Origin: Lachnospiraceae bacterium
GTDB taxonomy: Bacteria > Bacillota > Clostridia > Lachnospirales > Lachnospiraceae
Length of the DNA stretch: 64,000 nucleotides
Reading direction: 5' to 3'
Assembly (NCBI GenBank): GCA_009774245.1
Contig: VSNM01000002.1
Coordinates: 1-64,000, forward strand
The notes under the pieces were generated by a model. That model was not told the origin of the DNA, did not search any database, and worked only from the letters and a program-made list of their open reading frames with translations. A program made the position numbers and the translations under genes. Within the stretch, counting starts at the first letter, position 1. Each line of letters begins with the position of its first letter. This document shows positions 53,982 through 62,000 of the stretch, piece by piece.

Positions 53982-54676
53982 AATTTCCTCTCAAACAGTG
54001 CGCTGACTTCCATCTTGTCCATGATTCCCTGCGCGTCCACGCCGGGGTGCGTCACATAGATGCGGCAGACCTGCTCCACAAATTCACTGTCAACGCCCAG
54101 TTTCTTCGCGATGTCCTCCACCTTGCGCCCGGCGCGCATTTCCCTGACGATCGTCTCCACCACGGTTTTCAGGTTCTTTTCATTGATTCCCTGAAACGGT
54201 TTGTCCTCCTTCGTTTCCCCGCGCTCTGTCAGGTCGATCTTGTGTATCTGCCATTTCCCGGATTCCTCCTCTATCTCGAGAACCGCCATTGTCACTGGCT
54301 GCCGGAAACGCCGCGCCCCGCAGCTGCCCGGATTGAGGTAATACACGCCGTCTACCATTTTCTCCTCGTATTTGTGTGAATGGCCATAGACAAACAGATC
54401 GATACCGCTCAGGTCGGTTCTCCGGTGCTTTTTGTTGTGCACCATGCAGATTCGCAACCCAGACAGAGTAAACATAAGTTCATACTCGAGGGCTGCCGCC
54501 CATTCCTTGTCGTTGTTGCCGCGCACCACGTACACCGGCGCGATCTCTTTGAGCTCATCGAGAATTTTCTGGCTGTTGATGTCCCCGCCGTGCAGGATTA
54601 CCTCGCAGGTTTTTAATATTTCCTTAATTTCAGGGCGCAGCAGCCCGTGTGTGTCCGACAGGATCGCGACTCGCAC
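53978..54676 (-). CDS. YfcE-type metallophosphodiesterase with extra C-terminal domain
   Basis: 232 residues. Metallophosphatase motifs: LSDTHG, LHGGDI, VRGNND, and FVYGHSHKY, ending at ~residue 155 with NPGS. YfcE cuts phosphodiesters with manganese. Residues ~160-232 form an added helical part with an HTH-like stretch (VEDIAKKLGVDSEFVEQVCRI), not in standard YfcE; it may be a sensing or protein-contact piece. Co-translated with the WYL regulator. Confidence 0.88.
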   Translation of the reverse strand: MRVAILSDTHGLLRPEIKEILKTCEVILHGGDINSQKILDELKEIAPVYVVRGNNDKEWAAALEYELMFTLSGLRICMVHNKKHRRTDLSGIDLFVYGHSHKYEEKMVDGVYYLNPGSCGARRFRQPVTMAVLEIEEESGKWQIHKIDLTERGETKEDKPFQGINEKNLKTVVETIVREMRAGRKVEDIAKKLGVDSEFVEQVCRIYVTHPGVDAQGIMDKMEVSALFERKL

Positions 54677-54755
54677 CTTGTATCCCTCCTATTGTCTGTA
54701 CTCATATGTGCGTTTCTGATTGATCTGAAAGCACCTTGCAAATATGCCAGAACCA

Positions 54756-55103
54756 TTAAAATACATTCTCCCCCAAATATTTGTCATGCGGAACGATTAA
54801 GCACTTTTCGATAGACTTCCAATAACTGTCATAAAGATTTTTTTGTGCTGCCCCATAGCTTTCTTTTGTGTCAAATTCCCAATAAAGCATATACTTTACA
54901 CTTTTTACGATACGGGTAATTTGAAGTGGTGGAAGCCCCTCTCTGATTTGCTCCATATCGATGTGATACCCTCTTTTGACCAAACGAAGCAGAAGCAATC
55001 CCTCCTGTTTTTCCAAGAAACTTTTAGCTTCAAGCATTAGTGCTTCAAATTCCTCCACTTTTTGCGGCTTGACTTGATAAATACAGATTTCAGTAAACGG
55101 CAC
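54756..55103 (-). CDS. ABM-like (dimeric alpha-beta barrel) small protein
   Basis: 115 residues from a GTG start (55101-55103) that follows a perfect AAAGGAGG at 7 nt; a start upstream at 55169 has no such support. The strand-helix-strand layout (TEICIYQVKPQKVEEFEALMLEAKSFLEKQEGLLLLRLVK, then MLYWEFDTKESYGAAQKNL) suggests the antibiotic-biosynthesis-monooxygenase fold. Function unknown. Single gene. Confidence 0.7.
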   Translation of the reverse strand: MPFTEICIYQVKPQKVEEFEALMLEAKSFLEKQEGLLLLRLVKRGYHIDMEQIREGLPPLQITRIVKSVKYMLYWEFDTKESYGAAQKNLYDSYWKSIEKCLIVPHDKYLGENVF

Positions 55104-55215
55104 GTTTAAATCCTCCTTTACCTTATTTAACGTAATCTGCTGTCTTTTGCATTTCCTATAGTATAGCATAGATTGTTATGGAAGTCATACTTTATTTTAC
55201 CATTATCATCCGCAA

Positions 55216-56421
55216 TTATAATCCGCAGATTGTCGCCGCCAGTCCCGCGAGCAGCAGCGTCGCAGCGGGCACGACATATTTCCTCGGGTGATGCCACAGG
55301 TCATTTTCAATCTTCCAGTTTCGGATCGGAAAAAACCATTCCAGCAGCACGGAACCTGCCGCGGCAAGCATGGCAAATAGAACAGCCTCCATCAATGCAG
55401 CGGCAGGGACGCCGCCTAGCCAGAACCAGGAACTGCCAAGAAAAATCAGATCTGCAGTCATGTTGCACAAGAATATAAATAAAGTATATGGTATGCAGAA
55501 CCGCTTTCCCTGGCCGGGCAGAAAGCGCACCGCCCGCTCCAAAGCCGGATCACAGGACAGCAGAATGCCGATCGGCGTATTCACGGACAGAATAGCAAAT
55601 CCGACTGGCAGCACAAACTGTCCCTGTGTCCGAGCAAAATCCTGCAAGGCTTCCTGTGCCAGATCCTGCGCGTAAATCTGCCTGAAAAAGACAGGCAGCA
55701 CGCAGGCAATCCCCCACAAAACCACTGTATTCATCATATAATTCTTGTGGGATATCAGATAGCGCAGCAGATAACGCCCAATTGAAGGCTGCCCGCTACT
55801 TTTTAATAAATATTTGTTTGTATTATCCTGATGGTAAAACGCATATGCACTGGTTCCTGAGAGGAGCCAGACCGCCAGCAGGCAGCTTGCCGCCATGACG
55901 GGAAAAAATACAGCCTGATCCCACAGCAGAAAGATGGCAGCAGTGAGGACTCCGCCCCAAAGTATGCCAAGAAACCGCCGCTTCCTCCAGGTGAAGACAC
56001 ACGCCGTCACCAAAACCGCATTTGCAGCGCAGGCAACTGCATACAGCAGCCTGAACCCGACAGCAGCACCGCTCCATGCCGAAACTGCCAGCAGCACTGC
56101 AAGCAGTCCGGCAGTTTTCGTAAGCAGCGTGTACCCTCCCATCACGGACACATAGGAAAACACAAACGTCCGCTCCTCAAACGGGAGCATGAACAGATTT
56201 TTCAGATTGGCGGCATTGTCCTCCGACATCAGCGCGCGCCACATCACACTGGAACTGAACGCGCTGACCATGAAATATATGATAAACGGCGATACCGCTA
56301 TCCTATACCCGGCGGTGTGCAGTCCCCAGAACACGATTATGTCTATCAATAGTACCTTTTTTAAGTGTTCGCATTTCACGCCAAACAGTTTTCTTGCAAA
56401 AATTTCAGTCATCTTTTTCAT
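55216..56421 (-). CDS. ABC-2 type exporter permease
   Basis: 401 residues, ~10-12 hydrophobic helices, no other recognisable motif. The ATG at 56419-56421 follows GGGAGG at 9 nt inside the ATPase gene, giving a 17-nt overlap; a second ATG three codons on is also possible. Forms an exporter with the ATPase and perhaps the 55-residue membrane peptide upstream. Substrate unknown. Confidence 0.82.
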   Translation of the reverse strand: MKKMTEIFARKLFGVKCEHLKKVLLIDIIVFWGLHTAGYRIAVSPFIIYFMVSAFSSSVMWRALMSEDNAANLKNLFMLPFEERTFVFSYVSVMGGYTLLTKTAGLLAVLLAVSAWSGAAVGFRLLYAVACAANAVLVTACVFTWRKRRFLGILWGGVLTAAIFLLWDQAVFFPVMAASCLLAVWLLSGTSAYAFYHQDNTNKYLLKSSGQPSIGRYLLRYLISHKNYMMNTVVLWGIACVLPVFFRQIYAQDLAQEALQDFARTQGQFVLPVGFAILSVNTPIGILLSCDPALERAVRFLPGQGKRFCIPYTLFIFLCNMTADLIFLGSSWFWLGGVPAAALMEAVLFAMLAAAGSVLLEWFFPIRNWKIENDLWHHPRKYVVPAATLLLAGLAATICGL

Positions 56422-57142
56422 AATGCAATGCCTCCCGAATCTTCGCGGCGTCGATCTGCTCCCCCTCAAAAGTCTGCCGAATCCGCCCCTCCTCCAGCAC
56501 ATACACTTTGTCACATGTCATCGTAATACTTTCCAGAATGTGCGATGAAAATAAAACAGTGCCCTGTGCTTTATACGCTGCAATCTGCTGATATAAAAAT
56601 TCGGTGCTCTGGAAATCCAATCCGTTCACAGGCTCATCGAGCAAAAGCAGTCTGGGCTGAATCGCAAACGCCGTGATCAGAAATGCCTTTTTCTTATTCC
56701 CGGTCGATAAGTCCTTCAGCAAGACATCCGTGTAATCCTCAAAGTGAAAACCCTGTATCAGCGCAGCCACCGCGTCCGTATTCTTTTGATGATACGCAGC
56801 CGAGACATAGGACAGATACTCACGAAATGTAAAATACTGAAAAGAATTGTCCTCGGCAAATGCTGTATAGCGGCATGCCTTGAACGCATTTTCCCGGAAT
56901 TTCACGTCATACCCGCAAAAACAGACTTCCTCTGCCTGAAACGAGTCCAGAAGACCAGACAGCACTTTCATAAACGTAGTCTTTCCTGCCCCGTTCAGTC
57001 CGATCAGCCCTGCCACCTCATGCTCCTGCAGCTCCATGGAAAGATCAGACAACACGCGCTTTTCGCTGTCATACCATGCACTCATATTTTGTATACGCAG
57101 CAATGGATTTCCCACCTTGCACACCTCCCCTTTATAATCCAA
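56405..57142 (-). CDS. ABC-2 type exporter ATP-binding protein
   Basis: 245 residues. Walker A GLNGAGKTT (~42-50), signature DLSTGNKKKAFLITAFA, Walker B LLLLDEPVNGLDFQST and switch SHILES. The signature has LSTGNKKK, the form seen in ABC-2 exporters. Located 2 nt after the 55-residue membrane protein and overlapping the permease. Confidence 0.93.
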   Translation of the reverse strand: MDYKGEVCKVGNPLLRIQNMSAWYDSEKRVLSDLSMELQEHEVAGLIGLNGAGKTTFMKVLSGLLDSFQAEEVCFCGYDVKFRENAFKACRYTAFAEDNSFQYFTFREYLSYVSAAYHQKNTDAVAALIQGFHFEDYTDVLLKDLSTGNKKKAFLITAFAIQPRLLLLDEPVNGLDFQSTEFLYQQIAAYKAQGTVLFSSHILESITMTCDKVYVLEEGRIRQTFEGEQIDAAKIREALHYEKDD

Positions 57143-57144
57143 AT

Positions 57145-57312
57145 TTAATCCTTATTTTGTTCCTTCTTCCACATCGCGTAAGCCGAGTAGAGACATACCC
57201 CGCCGAGCAGGACATAGAACGCTGCCGTCGCCAGGTTGCCCCCCAAGCCGCTGATAACAGCAGCCGCTAACCAGATCAGAGCCAGAATCCCACGAATATA
57301 TACATGACGCAT
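57145..57312 (-). CDS. Small two-helix membrane protein, 55 aa
   Basis: A 55-codon frame with a perfect AGGAGG 8 nt ahead of ATG 57310-57312. Residues ~7-20 and ~28-47 are hydrophobic and end in a charged tail KKEQNKD. Not recognised. It begins the transcript with the ABC exporter genes, so it may be an accessory subunit. A palindrome GTTGCGTCAGCAAC lies in its leader at about 57383-57396. Confidence 0.75.
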   Translation of the reverse strand: MRHVYIRGILALIWLAAAVISGLGGNLATAAFYVLLGGVCLYSAYAMWKKEQNKD

Positions 57313-57465
57313 ATTTTTTTCCTCCTATTTTCTAAACTTTTTATGCACACGGGCACATAAGGAAATTAGTTGCTGACGCAACTCGATTTTTGTTCCCTGT
57401 GTTTTTATCATATACGAAAAAGACACAGAATGCCGGACTGTCCGCAATCGGTCGGTTTTTGACCG

Positions 57466-57518
57466 CAAAAAATGCGGGACTATTTTCCGCCGCATCTGCA
57501 CCGTAAAATAATCCCGCA
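57466..57518 (-). terminator. Rho-independent terminator after the sensor kinase
   Basis: On the minus strand TGCGGGATTATTTT pairs with AAAATAGTCCCGCA (13 of 14), followed by TTTTTT. It lies 19 bp after the kinase stop, ending the regulator-kinase transcript and separating it from the ABC exporter genes. Confidence 0.85.
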
Positions 57519-57536
57519 GCCCTTCCTGTCACAATA

Positions 57537-58856
57537 TTATTTCTCATTTTCCGTGACCGCAACCCCATGATAGGACAGCGTCGCTACCGCGCGGAACACG
57601 CCGTCCGCGCAGGTTGTCTGCACCATGCCGTCGTATTTGTCCGCGGCGGTCTGCGCGCTTTTGAGTCCCCAGCCGTGCAGCCCGCCCGCTGCCTTTGTCG
57701 TTTTCAGCTCCCCGTTTTCCTGTATGGGCGCAGTGCTGTAAGAGTTCTCCACCCTGATCACAAGCATCTGGTGAATCCGGCGGACAGCCAGACTGACAAA
57801 ACGCGCCTTATCCTCTGGCACCTGACGGGCGGCTTCCAGCGCATTGTCCAGTAAATTTCCCAGAATCGCGCACAGATCCGCGCTCCTGATATTCGTGTGG
57901 CGCGGAAATTCAACCTGTATCTGAAAATCAATCCCGTCTGTTTCCGCCACAGCAGCCTTGCTGTTGATCAGATAGTCCAGTGTCCCATCTCCCGTCCAGA
58001 CCGTATCCGCCAGACCGCGCACAGGCTCCTGCAGCGCGTCGAGATACTGCACCGCCTCGCGATAACGCTCATGGGAAAGCAGCTGGCGCAGCGCCCCGAT
58101 ATGGTTGTGAAAATCATGAAACAGCTTTGCGTTGACGGCATAGGCATTACTGAGTGCCGTGTAATCCCGCTCCAACAGCTCAGTCTGCTCGGATTTGAGC
58201 CTTGTCAGTTCCTTCTCCACCTCATACTGGCGGTTTATGCGAAATACCAGAACCGACATCATCAGTACAACTGCCAGGAGCGTCCACTGGTCAAGCAGAT
58301 CCTCAGGAATTTCAAGAACCGTCTGCTCTGACAGCGTGACCACCGCCAGGAATCCCGCCAAAATGACTGTGCAAGTCAACCGAAACATCTCTTTTCCCGC
58401 CGGATTCCGCCGTCTGTGCAGATAGAAACAGCCTGTAAATACGGCAAGCAGCACATGAAAAATACCGATGACAGCCTGTCCGCCCCATGTCCCGCGATCC
58501 AGAAATTCCGGCGAGCGAAATAAAATCCCGGCTCCGGCAGCCAGAAGGAACTGCCCAAACGAGACGGCAACCTCAAAAAAGACGCCGACAAACAGGCTCA
58601 TTCGCAGCTCTGCCTTCTGCAGACGGCTGGCGCAAAAAACGATCAAAAGCACTTCCAGCACTGCACGAATCTGAACATAATCCGACAGCCCCGTCGGCAA
58701 TAAAAGCACCACAATAACCGCCGCGCCTGCCACGCCCATGACAATCCACTTTCTCTGCGGTCTCTGTGTCTCAAATAGTCGGGCAATCAGAACCATACAC
58801 GCAAGGACACGCACACACCCACAGACAGCGTCCAAAAATACCTTCGCCGACATCAT
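57537..58856 (-). CDS. GHKL sensor kinase (AgrC/ComD type)
   Basis: About 440 residues. Six or seven hydrophobic helices (~residues 1-205), a coiled-coil linker (EVEKELTRLKSEQTELLERDY), a dimerisation helix with phospho-His in LFHDFHNHIGALRQLL, and a GHKL ATPase (DLCAILGNLLDNALEAA, GLHGWGLKSAQTAADKYDG). AgrC-like kinases sense peptides. Start is within the end of the regulator gene (MMSAKV), so coupled. No pheromone gene was found. Confidence 0.9.
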   Translation of the reverse strand: MMSAKVFLDAVCGCVRVLACMVLIARLFETQRPQRKWIVMGVAGAAVIVVLLLPTGLSDYVQIRAVLEVLLIVFCASRLQKAELRMSLFVGVFFEVAVSFGQFLLAAGAGILFRSPEFLDRGTWGGQAVIGIFHVLLAVFTGCFYLHRRRNPAGKEMFRLTCTVILAGFLAVVTLSEQTVLEIPEDLLDQWTLLAVVLMMSVLVFRINRQYEVEKELTRLKSEQTELLERDYTALSNAYAVNAKLFHDFHNHIGALRQLLSHERYREAVQYLDALQEPVRGLADTVWTGDGTLDYLINSKAAVAETDGIDFQIQVEFPRHTNIRSADLCAILGNLLDNALEAARQVPEDKARFVSLAVRRIHQMLVIRVENSYSTAPIQENGELKTTKAAGGLHGWGLKSAQTAADKYDGMVQTTCADGVFRAVATLSYHGVAVTENEK

Positions 58857-59572
58857 ATGTGGCTCCCCCAATACATGTTGACCTGCTCTTTCACGCCCTG
58901 CAGATGCGAACGGCTGATGGGAAGCGCCACCCCGTTTTTCAGAACCGCCTGCCCGTCCTTCACCTGCATCAGATGAATCATATTGACGATACAGCCGCGG
59001 TCAATGTAGAGAAATTCCTCCGCCCCGAGCTCTTCATAGACCTGCTGCAGGCTTTTGCGCACCCTGGACACGCCTGCGGCGGACGTGATGCTCGCATATT
59101 TGCCGTCGCGCTCAATATAGAAAATATCTTTGTATGGGATCTTCTCAAGCCTGCTGTTTGTACAGATCGTGTACACCTTCCCATCTTCAAGCAGGATCAG
59201 CCGCAGCGCATCTGTGACCGCGCCCGGCAGCCTTTGATCCAGTTCGTTTTTTGGCACATAGCGGAATACGGACAACTCGAAGGCATCGATTGCGTACTCG
59301 ATATGGGACGTGATAAATATAATCCTCACGTCGGGCAAAAACGGTTTGATCTTCTGCGCCAGTTCCATGCCCGTACTGCCAGGCATCTCGATATCCAACA
59401 GGATCAGATCATAATAAAATTTGTCCTCCGCGATATCATAAAACAAATTTTCACTGCCCGTGTAAGCCGTGATTTCCCCCACGCACCCGCACTGTCTCAG
59501 ACAATCCTCCGCAACCTTCCTGTGCATCGAAACCGCACTCTTATCATCATCGCACACCGCAATCCGAATCAT
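58853..59572 (-). CDS. LytTR-family response regulator (AgrA type)
   Basis: 239 residues. Receiver with CDDDKSAV, phospho-Asp in LILLDIEMPGSTG, and KNELDQRL in the last helix. The C-terminal LytTR DNA-binding domain (YKDIFYIERDGKYASITSAAGVSRVRKSLQQVYEEL, FLYIDRGCIVNMIHLMQVKDGQAVLKNGVALPISRSH) binds as a dimer to paired sites. It may control the ABC exporter next to it. A MITE lies 21 bp before its start, so its promoter lies within or beyond that element. Confidence 0.93.
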   Translation of the reverse strand: MIRIAVCDDDKSAVSMHRKVAEDCLRQCGCVGEITAYTGSENLFYDIAEDKFYYDLILLDIEMPGSTGMELAQKIKPFLPDVRIIFITSHIEYAIDAFELSVFRYVPKNELDQRLPGAVTDALRLILLEDGKVYTICTNSRLEKIPYKDIFYIERDGKYASITSAAGVSRVRKSLQQVYEELGAEEFLYIDRGCIVNMIHLMQVKDGQAVLKNGVALPISRSHLQGVKEQVNMYWGSHI

Positions 59573-59593
59573 TGTATCAACTCTTTTCCGCTA

Positions 59594-59774
59594 GAGCGTG
59601 TTTGAAAAAAGCTTTCTGCCAGATGTGCGTCACAATTTGTGGGAGATTTGTGCCAAATGAAGGGCGCATAGCGGGCTATGTAACCTGAATTTGGCATAAA
59701 TATCACGCAAAGTGGTGAATATGACGCATACGCGTCATAATGCAGATGGCGGGAATGATTTTTCAAACACGCTC
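59594..59774. mobile_element. MITE, group 2 (copy 2), 181 bp, TA target
   Basis: Ends GAGCGTGTTTGAAAAAAG and the complement of GAGCGTGTTTGAAAAATC, TA on both outer sides. Opposite in direction to the copy at 7917, sharing long blocks (CATTCCCGCCATCTGC, ACTTTGCGTGATATTT, CTCCCACAAATTGTGACGCA). Central palindrome CATAGCGGGCTATG (59667-59680) differs from the others by paired changes that keep the stem. Fills much of the 416-bp gap between the divergent regulator and IbrA-like genes; the remainder is AT-rich with no clear site. Confidence 0.88.
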
Positions 59775-59988
59775 TAACCTAAAAATTATCAGACTGTTCC
59801 ATACAGTTTGACTCCTTCTATTATATCACCATTATACGATGAAACCAACATAATTGGCAGACTTTATCAATAAGCAAGTAAAAATCTATGCCAGTTCCTA
59901 ACCTTCTCTGCTCTAAAATATGAAGGATTTTTGTCGAATACTTGTGAAAATTGGAAAAATATGGTAAATTGTTATAAAACAAAACAAG

Positions 59989-61317
59989 GTGGTGATTGCA
60001 ACGAAACGAAAATATGCCAGTCAGAATGTATACGATGCACTGCAAAACAGGTTTCACTTTATCTTCAACGAATTTGATAACATTTTTGTCTCCTTTTCGG
60101 GGGGAAAGGACAGCGGACTGCTGCTGAATCTGATCCTGGATTTTCAGAAAAAATATTATCCGAAGAAAAAAATCGGCGTGTTCCATCAGGATTTTGAGGC
60201 GCAGTACACGCTCACGACAGAGTATGTCGAGCGCACCTTCCGCAGAATTGAAAACGACGTCGAGCCCTACTGGATATGCCTTCCCATGGCAACCCGCACG
60301 GCTCTGAGCAGCTATGAAATGTTCTGGTATCCCTGGGATGATACCAAGGAGGACTTGTGGATTCGCCCCATGCCGGAGCATCCATACGTCATCAATCTGA
60401 AAAATAATCCAATGACAACCTACCAATATCGGATGCATCAGGAGGAGCTGGCAAAACAATTCGGGCGGTGGTACCGCATTTCCCATGGAAACAGGAAAAC
60501 CATCTGTCTGCTGGGCATCCGCGCCGAGGAGTCCATGCAGCGCTACAGCGGTATCCTGAACCGCAAATACGGCTATGGCAACACCTGCTGGATCAGCAGG
60601 CAGTTCAAGGATGTCTGGTGCGCCTCCCCGATGTACGACTGGTCCATCTATGATGTGTGGCACGCCAACTATATGTTTTCCTATGATTACAACCATCTGT
60701 ATGACCTCTACTATATGTCCGGCCTGAAGCTGGACCAGATGCGTGTGGCCTCGCCTTTTGGCGATTATGCAAAAGAGAGCCTGAACCTGTACCGCGTGAT
60801 CGATCCTGAGATCTGGGCAAAGCTCGTCGGACGTGTCCGCGGGGCCAACTTCGGCGCCATCTATGGCAAAACAAAGGCCCTCGGCTACCGGAACCTGACG
60901 CTGCCGGAGGGACACACATGGGAATCCTACACAAAGTTTCTGCTGGACACGCTGCCGGTGCGGCTCCGCAACAATTACATCAAAAAATTCCAAACCTCCA
61001 TTGACTTCTGGCACAATGTCGGCGGCGGTCTCGAGGAGAGCACGATCGAGGAGCTGATCGCTCACGGCTACCACGTCCGACGAAACGGCGTATCCAACTA
61101 TACACTCATGAAAAACTCGCGCATTGTCTTTGATGGAAAGATTCCTGACCACACCGATGATATCAAATCCTCGAAGGATATTCCGAGTTGGAAACGCATG
61201 TGCTACTGTATCTTGAAAAATGACCATATCTGCCGTTTCATGGGCTTTGGCCTGACCAAACAGCAGAAGGAAAATATCAACCAGCTAAAACAGAAATACC
61301 AGAATGTGGTAAATTAA
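59989..61317 (+). CDS. IbrA-like PAPS reductase-family protein (DUF3440)
   Basis: About 440 residues. The ATP-pyrophosphatase loop FVSFSGGKDSGLLLNLI is near residue 32, followed by FHQDFEAQY and the DUF3440 features (RPMPEHPYVINLKNNP, LLGIRAEESMQRYSGI, PMYDWSIYDVWHANY). IbrA of Escherichia coli works with IbrB to regulate surface immunoglobulin-binding proteins; biochemical activity is not settled. The start is odd: AAGGTGGTG (59986-59994) looks like a ribosome site, but the GTGs lie inside it and the next codons are ATT, GCA and ACG. ACG at 60001 aligns best with homologous openings (TKRKYASQNVYDAL). Confidence 0.85.
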   Translation: MVIATKRKYASQNVYDALQNRFHFIFNEFDNIFVSFSGGKDSGLLLNLILDFQKKYYPKKKIGVFHQDFEAQYTLTTEYVERTFRRIENDVEPYWICLPMATRTALSSYEMFWYPWDDTKEDLWIRPMPEHPYVINLKNNPMTTYQYRMHQEELAKQFGRWYRISHGNRKTICLLGIRAEESMQRYSGILNRKYGYGNTCWISRQFKDVWCASPMYDWSIYDVWHANYMFSYDYNHLYDLYYMSGLKLDQMRVASPFGDYAKESLNLYRVIDPEIWAKLVGRVRGANFGAIYGKTKALGYRNLTLPEGHTWESYTKFLLDTLPVRLRNNYIKKFQTSIDFWHNVGGGLEESTIEELIAHGYHVRRNGVSNYTLMKNSRIVFDGKIPDHTDDIKSSKDIPSWKRMCYCILKNDHICRFMGFGLTKQQKENINQLKQKYQNVVN

Positions 61318-61366
61318 TTTGCGCCAGCCCCCAGTGTGCGGGGGATTGACAGCGGGGAGGTTTCAT

Positions 61367-61933
61367 ATGACATATCAGAGTCCTGTATATCAAGTGATCT
61401 CAGTTCCTGTTGAGAAGATCAAGCCAAATACATACAATCCCAATTCCGTGGCGCCGCCCGAGCTCAAGCTTCTCTACGACAGCATCAAGGAGGACGGCTA
61501 CACGATGCCGATCGTCTGCTACCACGATGAACCTGATGACAACTATATCATTGTGGACGGGTTTCACCGCTACCGCATCATGCTGGATTACCCCGACATC
61601 TATGAGCGGGAGAACGGTATGCTGCCTGTCTCCGTCATCGACAAGCCGCTTGATCACCGCATGGCAAGCACCATCCGCCACAATCGGGCGAGAGGCTCCC
61701 ACAGCGTCGATCTGATGAGCAATATCATCAAGGAACTGCACGAGCTGGGACGCTCCGACGCCTGGATCTCCAAACACCTCGGCATGGAGCGGGATGAGAT
61801 CCTGCGCCTGAAACAGATCACCGGGCTTGCCGCGCTGTTTCGCGATATCCCGTTTGGAAACGCATGGACGCCCGTCGACGACAAGGAAAACACCGCCGCC
61901 GCACCTTTTCCGAAGGACGATGATGCGGAATAA
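61367..61933 (+). CDS. IbrB-like ParB-fold protein
   Basis: 188 residues from ATG 61367, 6 nt after GGGGAGG. ParB/Srx fold: VPVEKIKPNTYNPNSVAPPELKLLYDSIKEDGYTMPIV and IIVDGFHRYRI, then LDHRMASTIRHNRARGSHSVDLM and an HTH-like SDAWISKHLGMERDEILRLKQI. Modern ParB proteins use this fold to bind CTP, and some act as nucleases; the family member here is the partner of the IbrA-like protein, 49 nt upstream. Together they form a discrete two-gene unit ending in a terminator. Confidence 0.88.
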   Translation: MTYQSPVYQVISVPVEKIKPNTYNPNSVAPPELKLLYDSIKEDGYTMPIVCYHDEPDDNYIIVDGFHRYRIMLDYPDIYERENGMLPVSVIDKPLDHRMASTIRHNRARGSHSVDLMSNIIKELHELGRSDAWISKHLGMERDEILRLKQITGLAALFRDIPFGNAWTPVDDKENTAAAPFPKDDDAE

Positions 61934-61961
61934 ACTACTGCACAATCGAGTAGGGGAATGC

Positions 61962-61994
61962 ATAAAAAATGCCCTTTGAAAAGGGCATTTTTAT
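61962..61994. terminator. Bidirectional rho-independent terminator
   Basis: ATAAAAAATGCCC pairs with GGGCATTTTTAT across TTTGAAAA. Flanking A- and T-runs allow it to end both the IbrA/IbrB-like transcript and the convergent chemoreceptor transcript. Confidence 0.92.
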
Positions 61995-62000
61995 GTATTC

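Noticed and set aside
57341..57568. A 75-codon minus-strand frame after the sensor kinase
   Set aside because: It runs through the terminator hairpin and has no ribosome site or recognisable sequence.
59821..61227. A 468-codon minus-strand frame opposite the IbrA-like gene
   Set aside because: It lies antisense to a protein with clear motifs (SGGKDSG), has no ribosome site and no domain; it is a product of codon bias.
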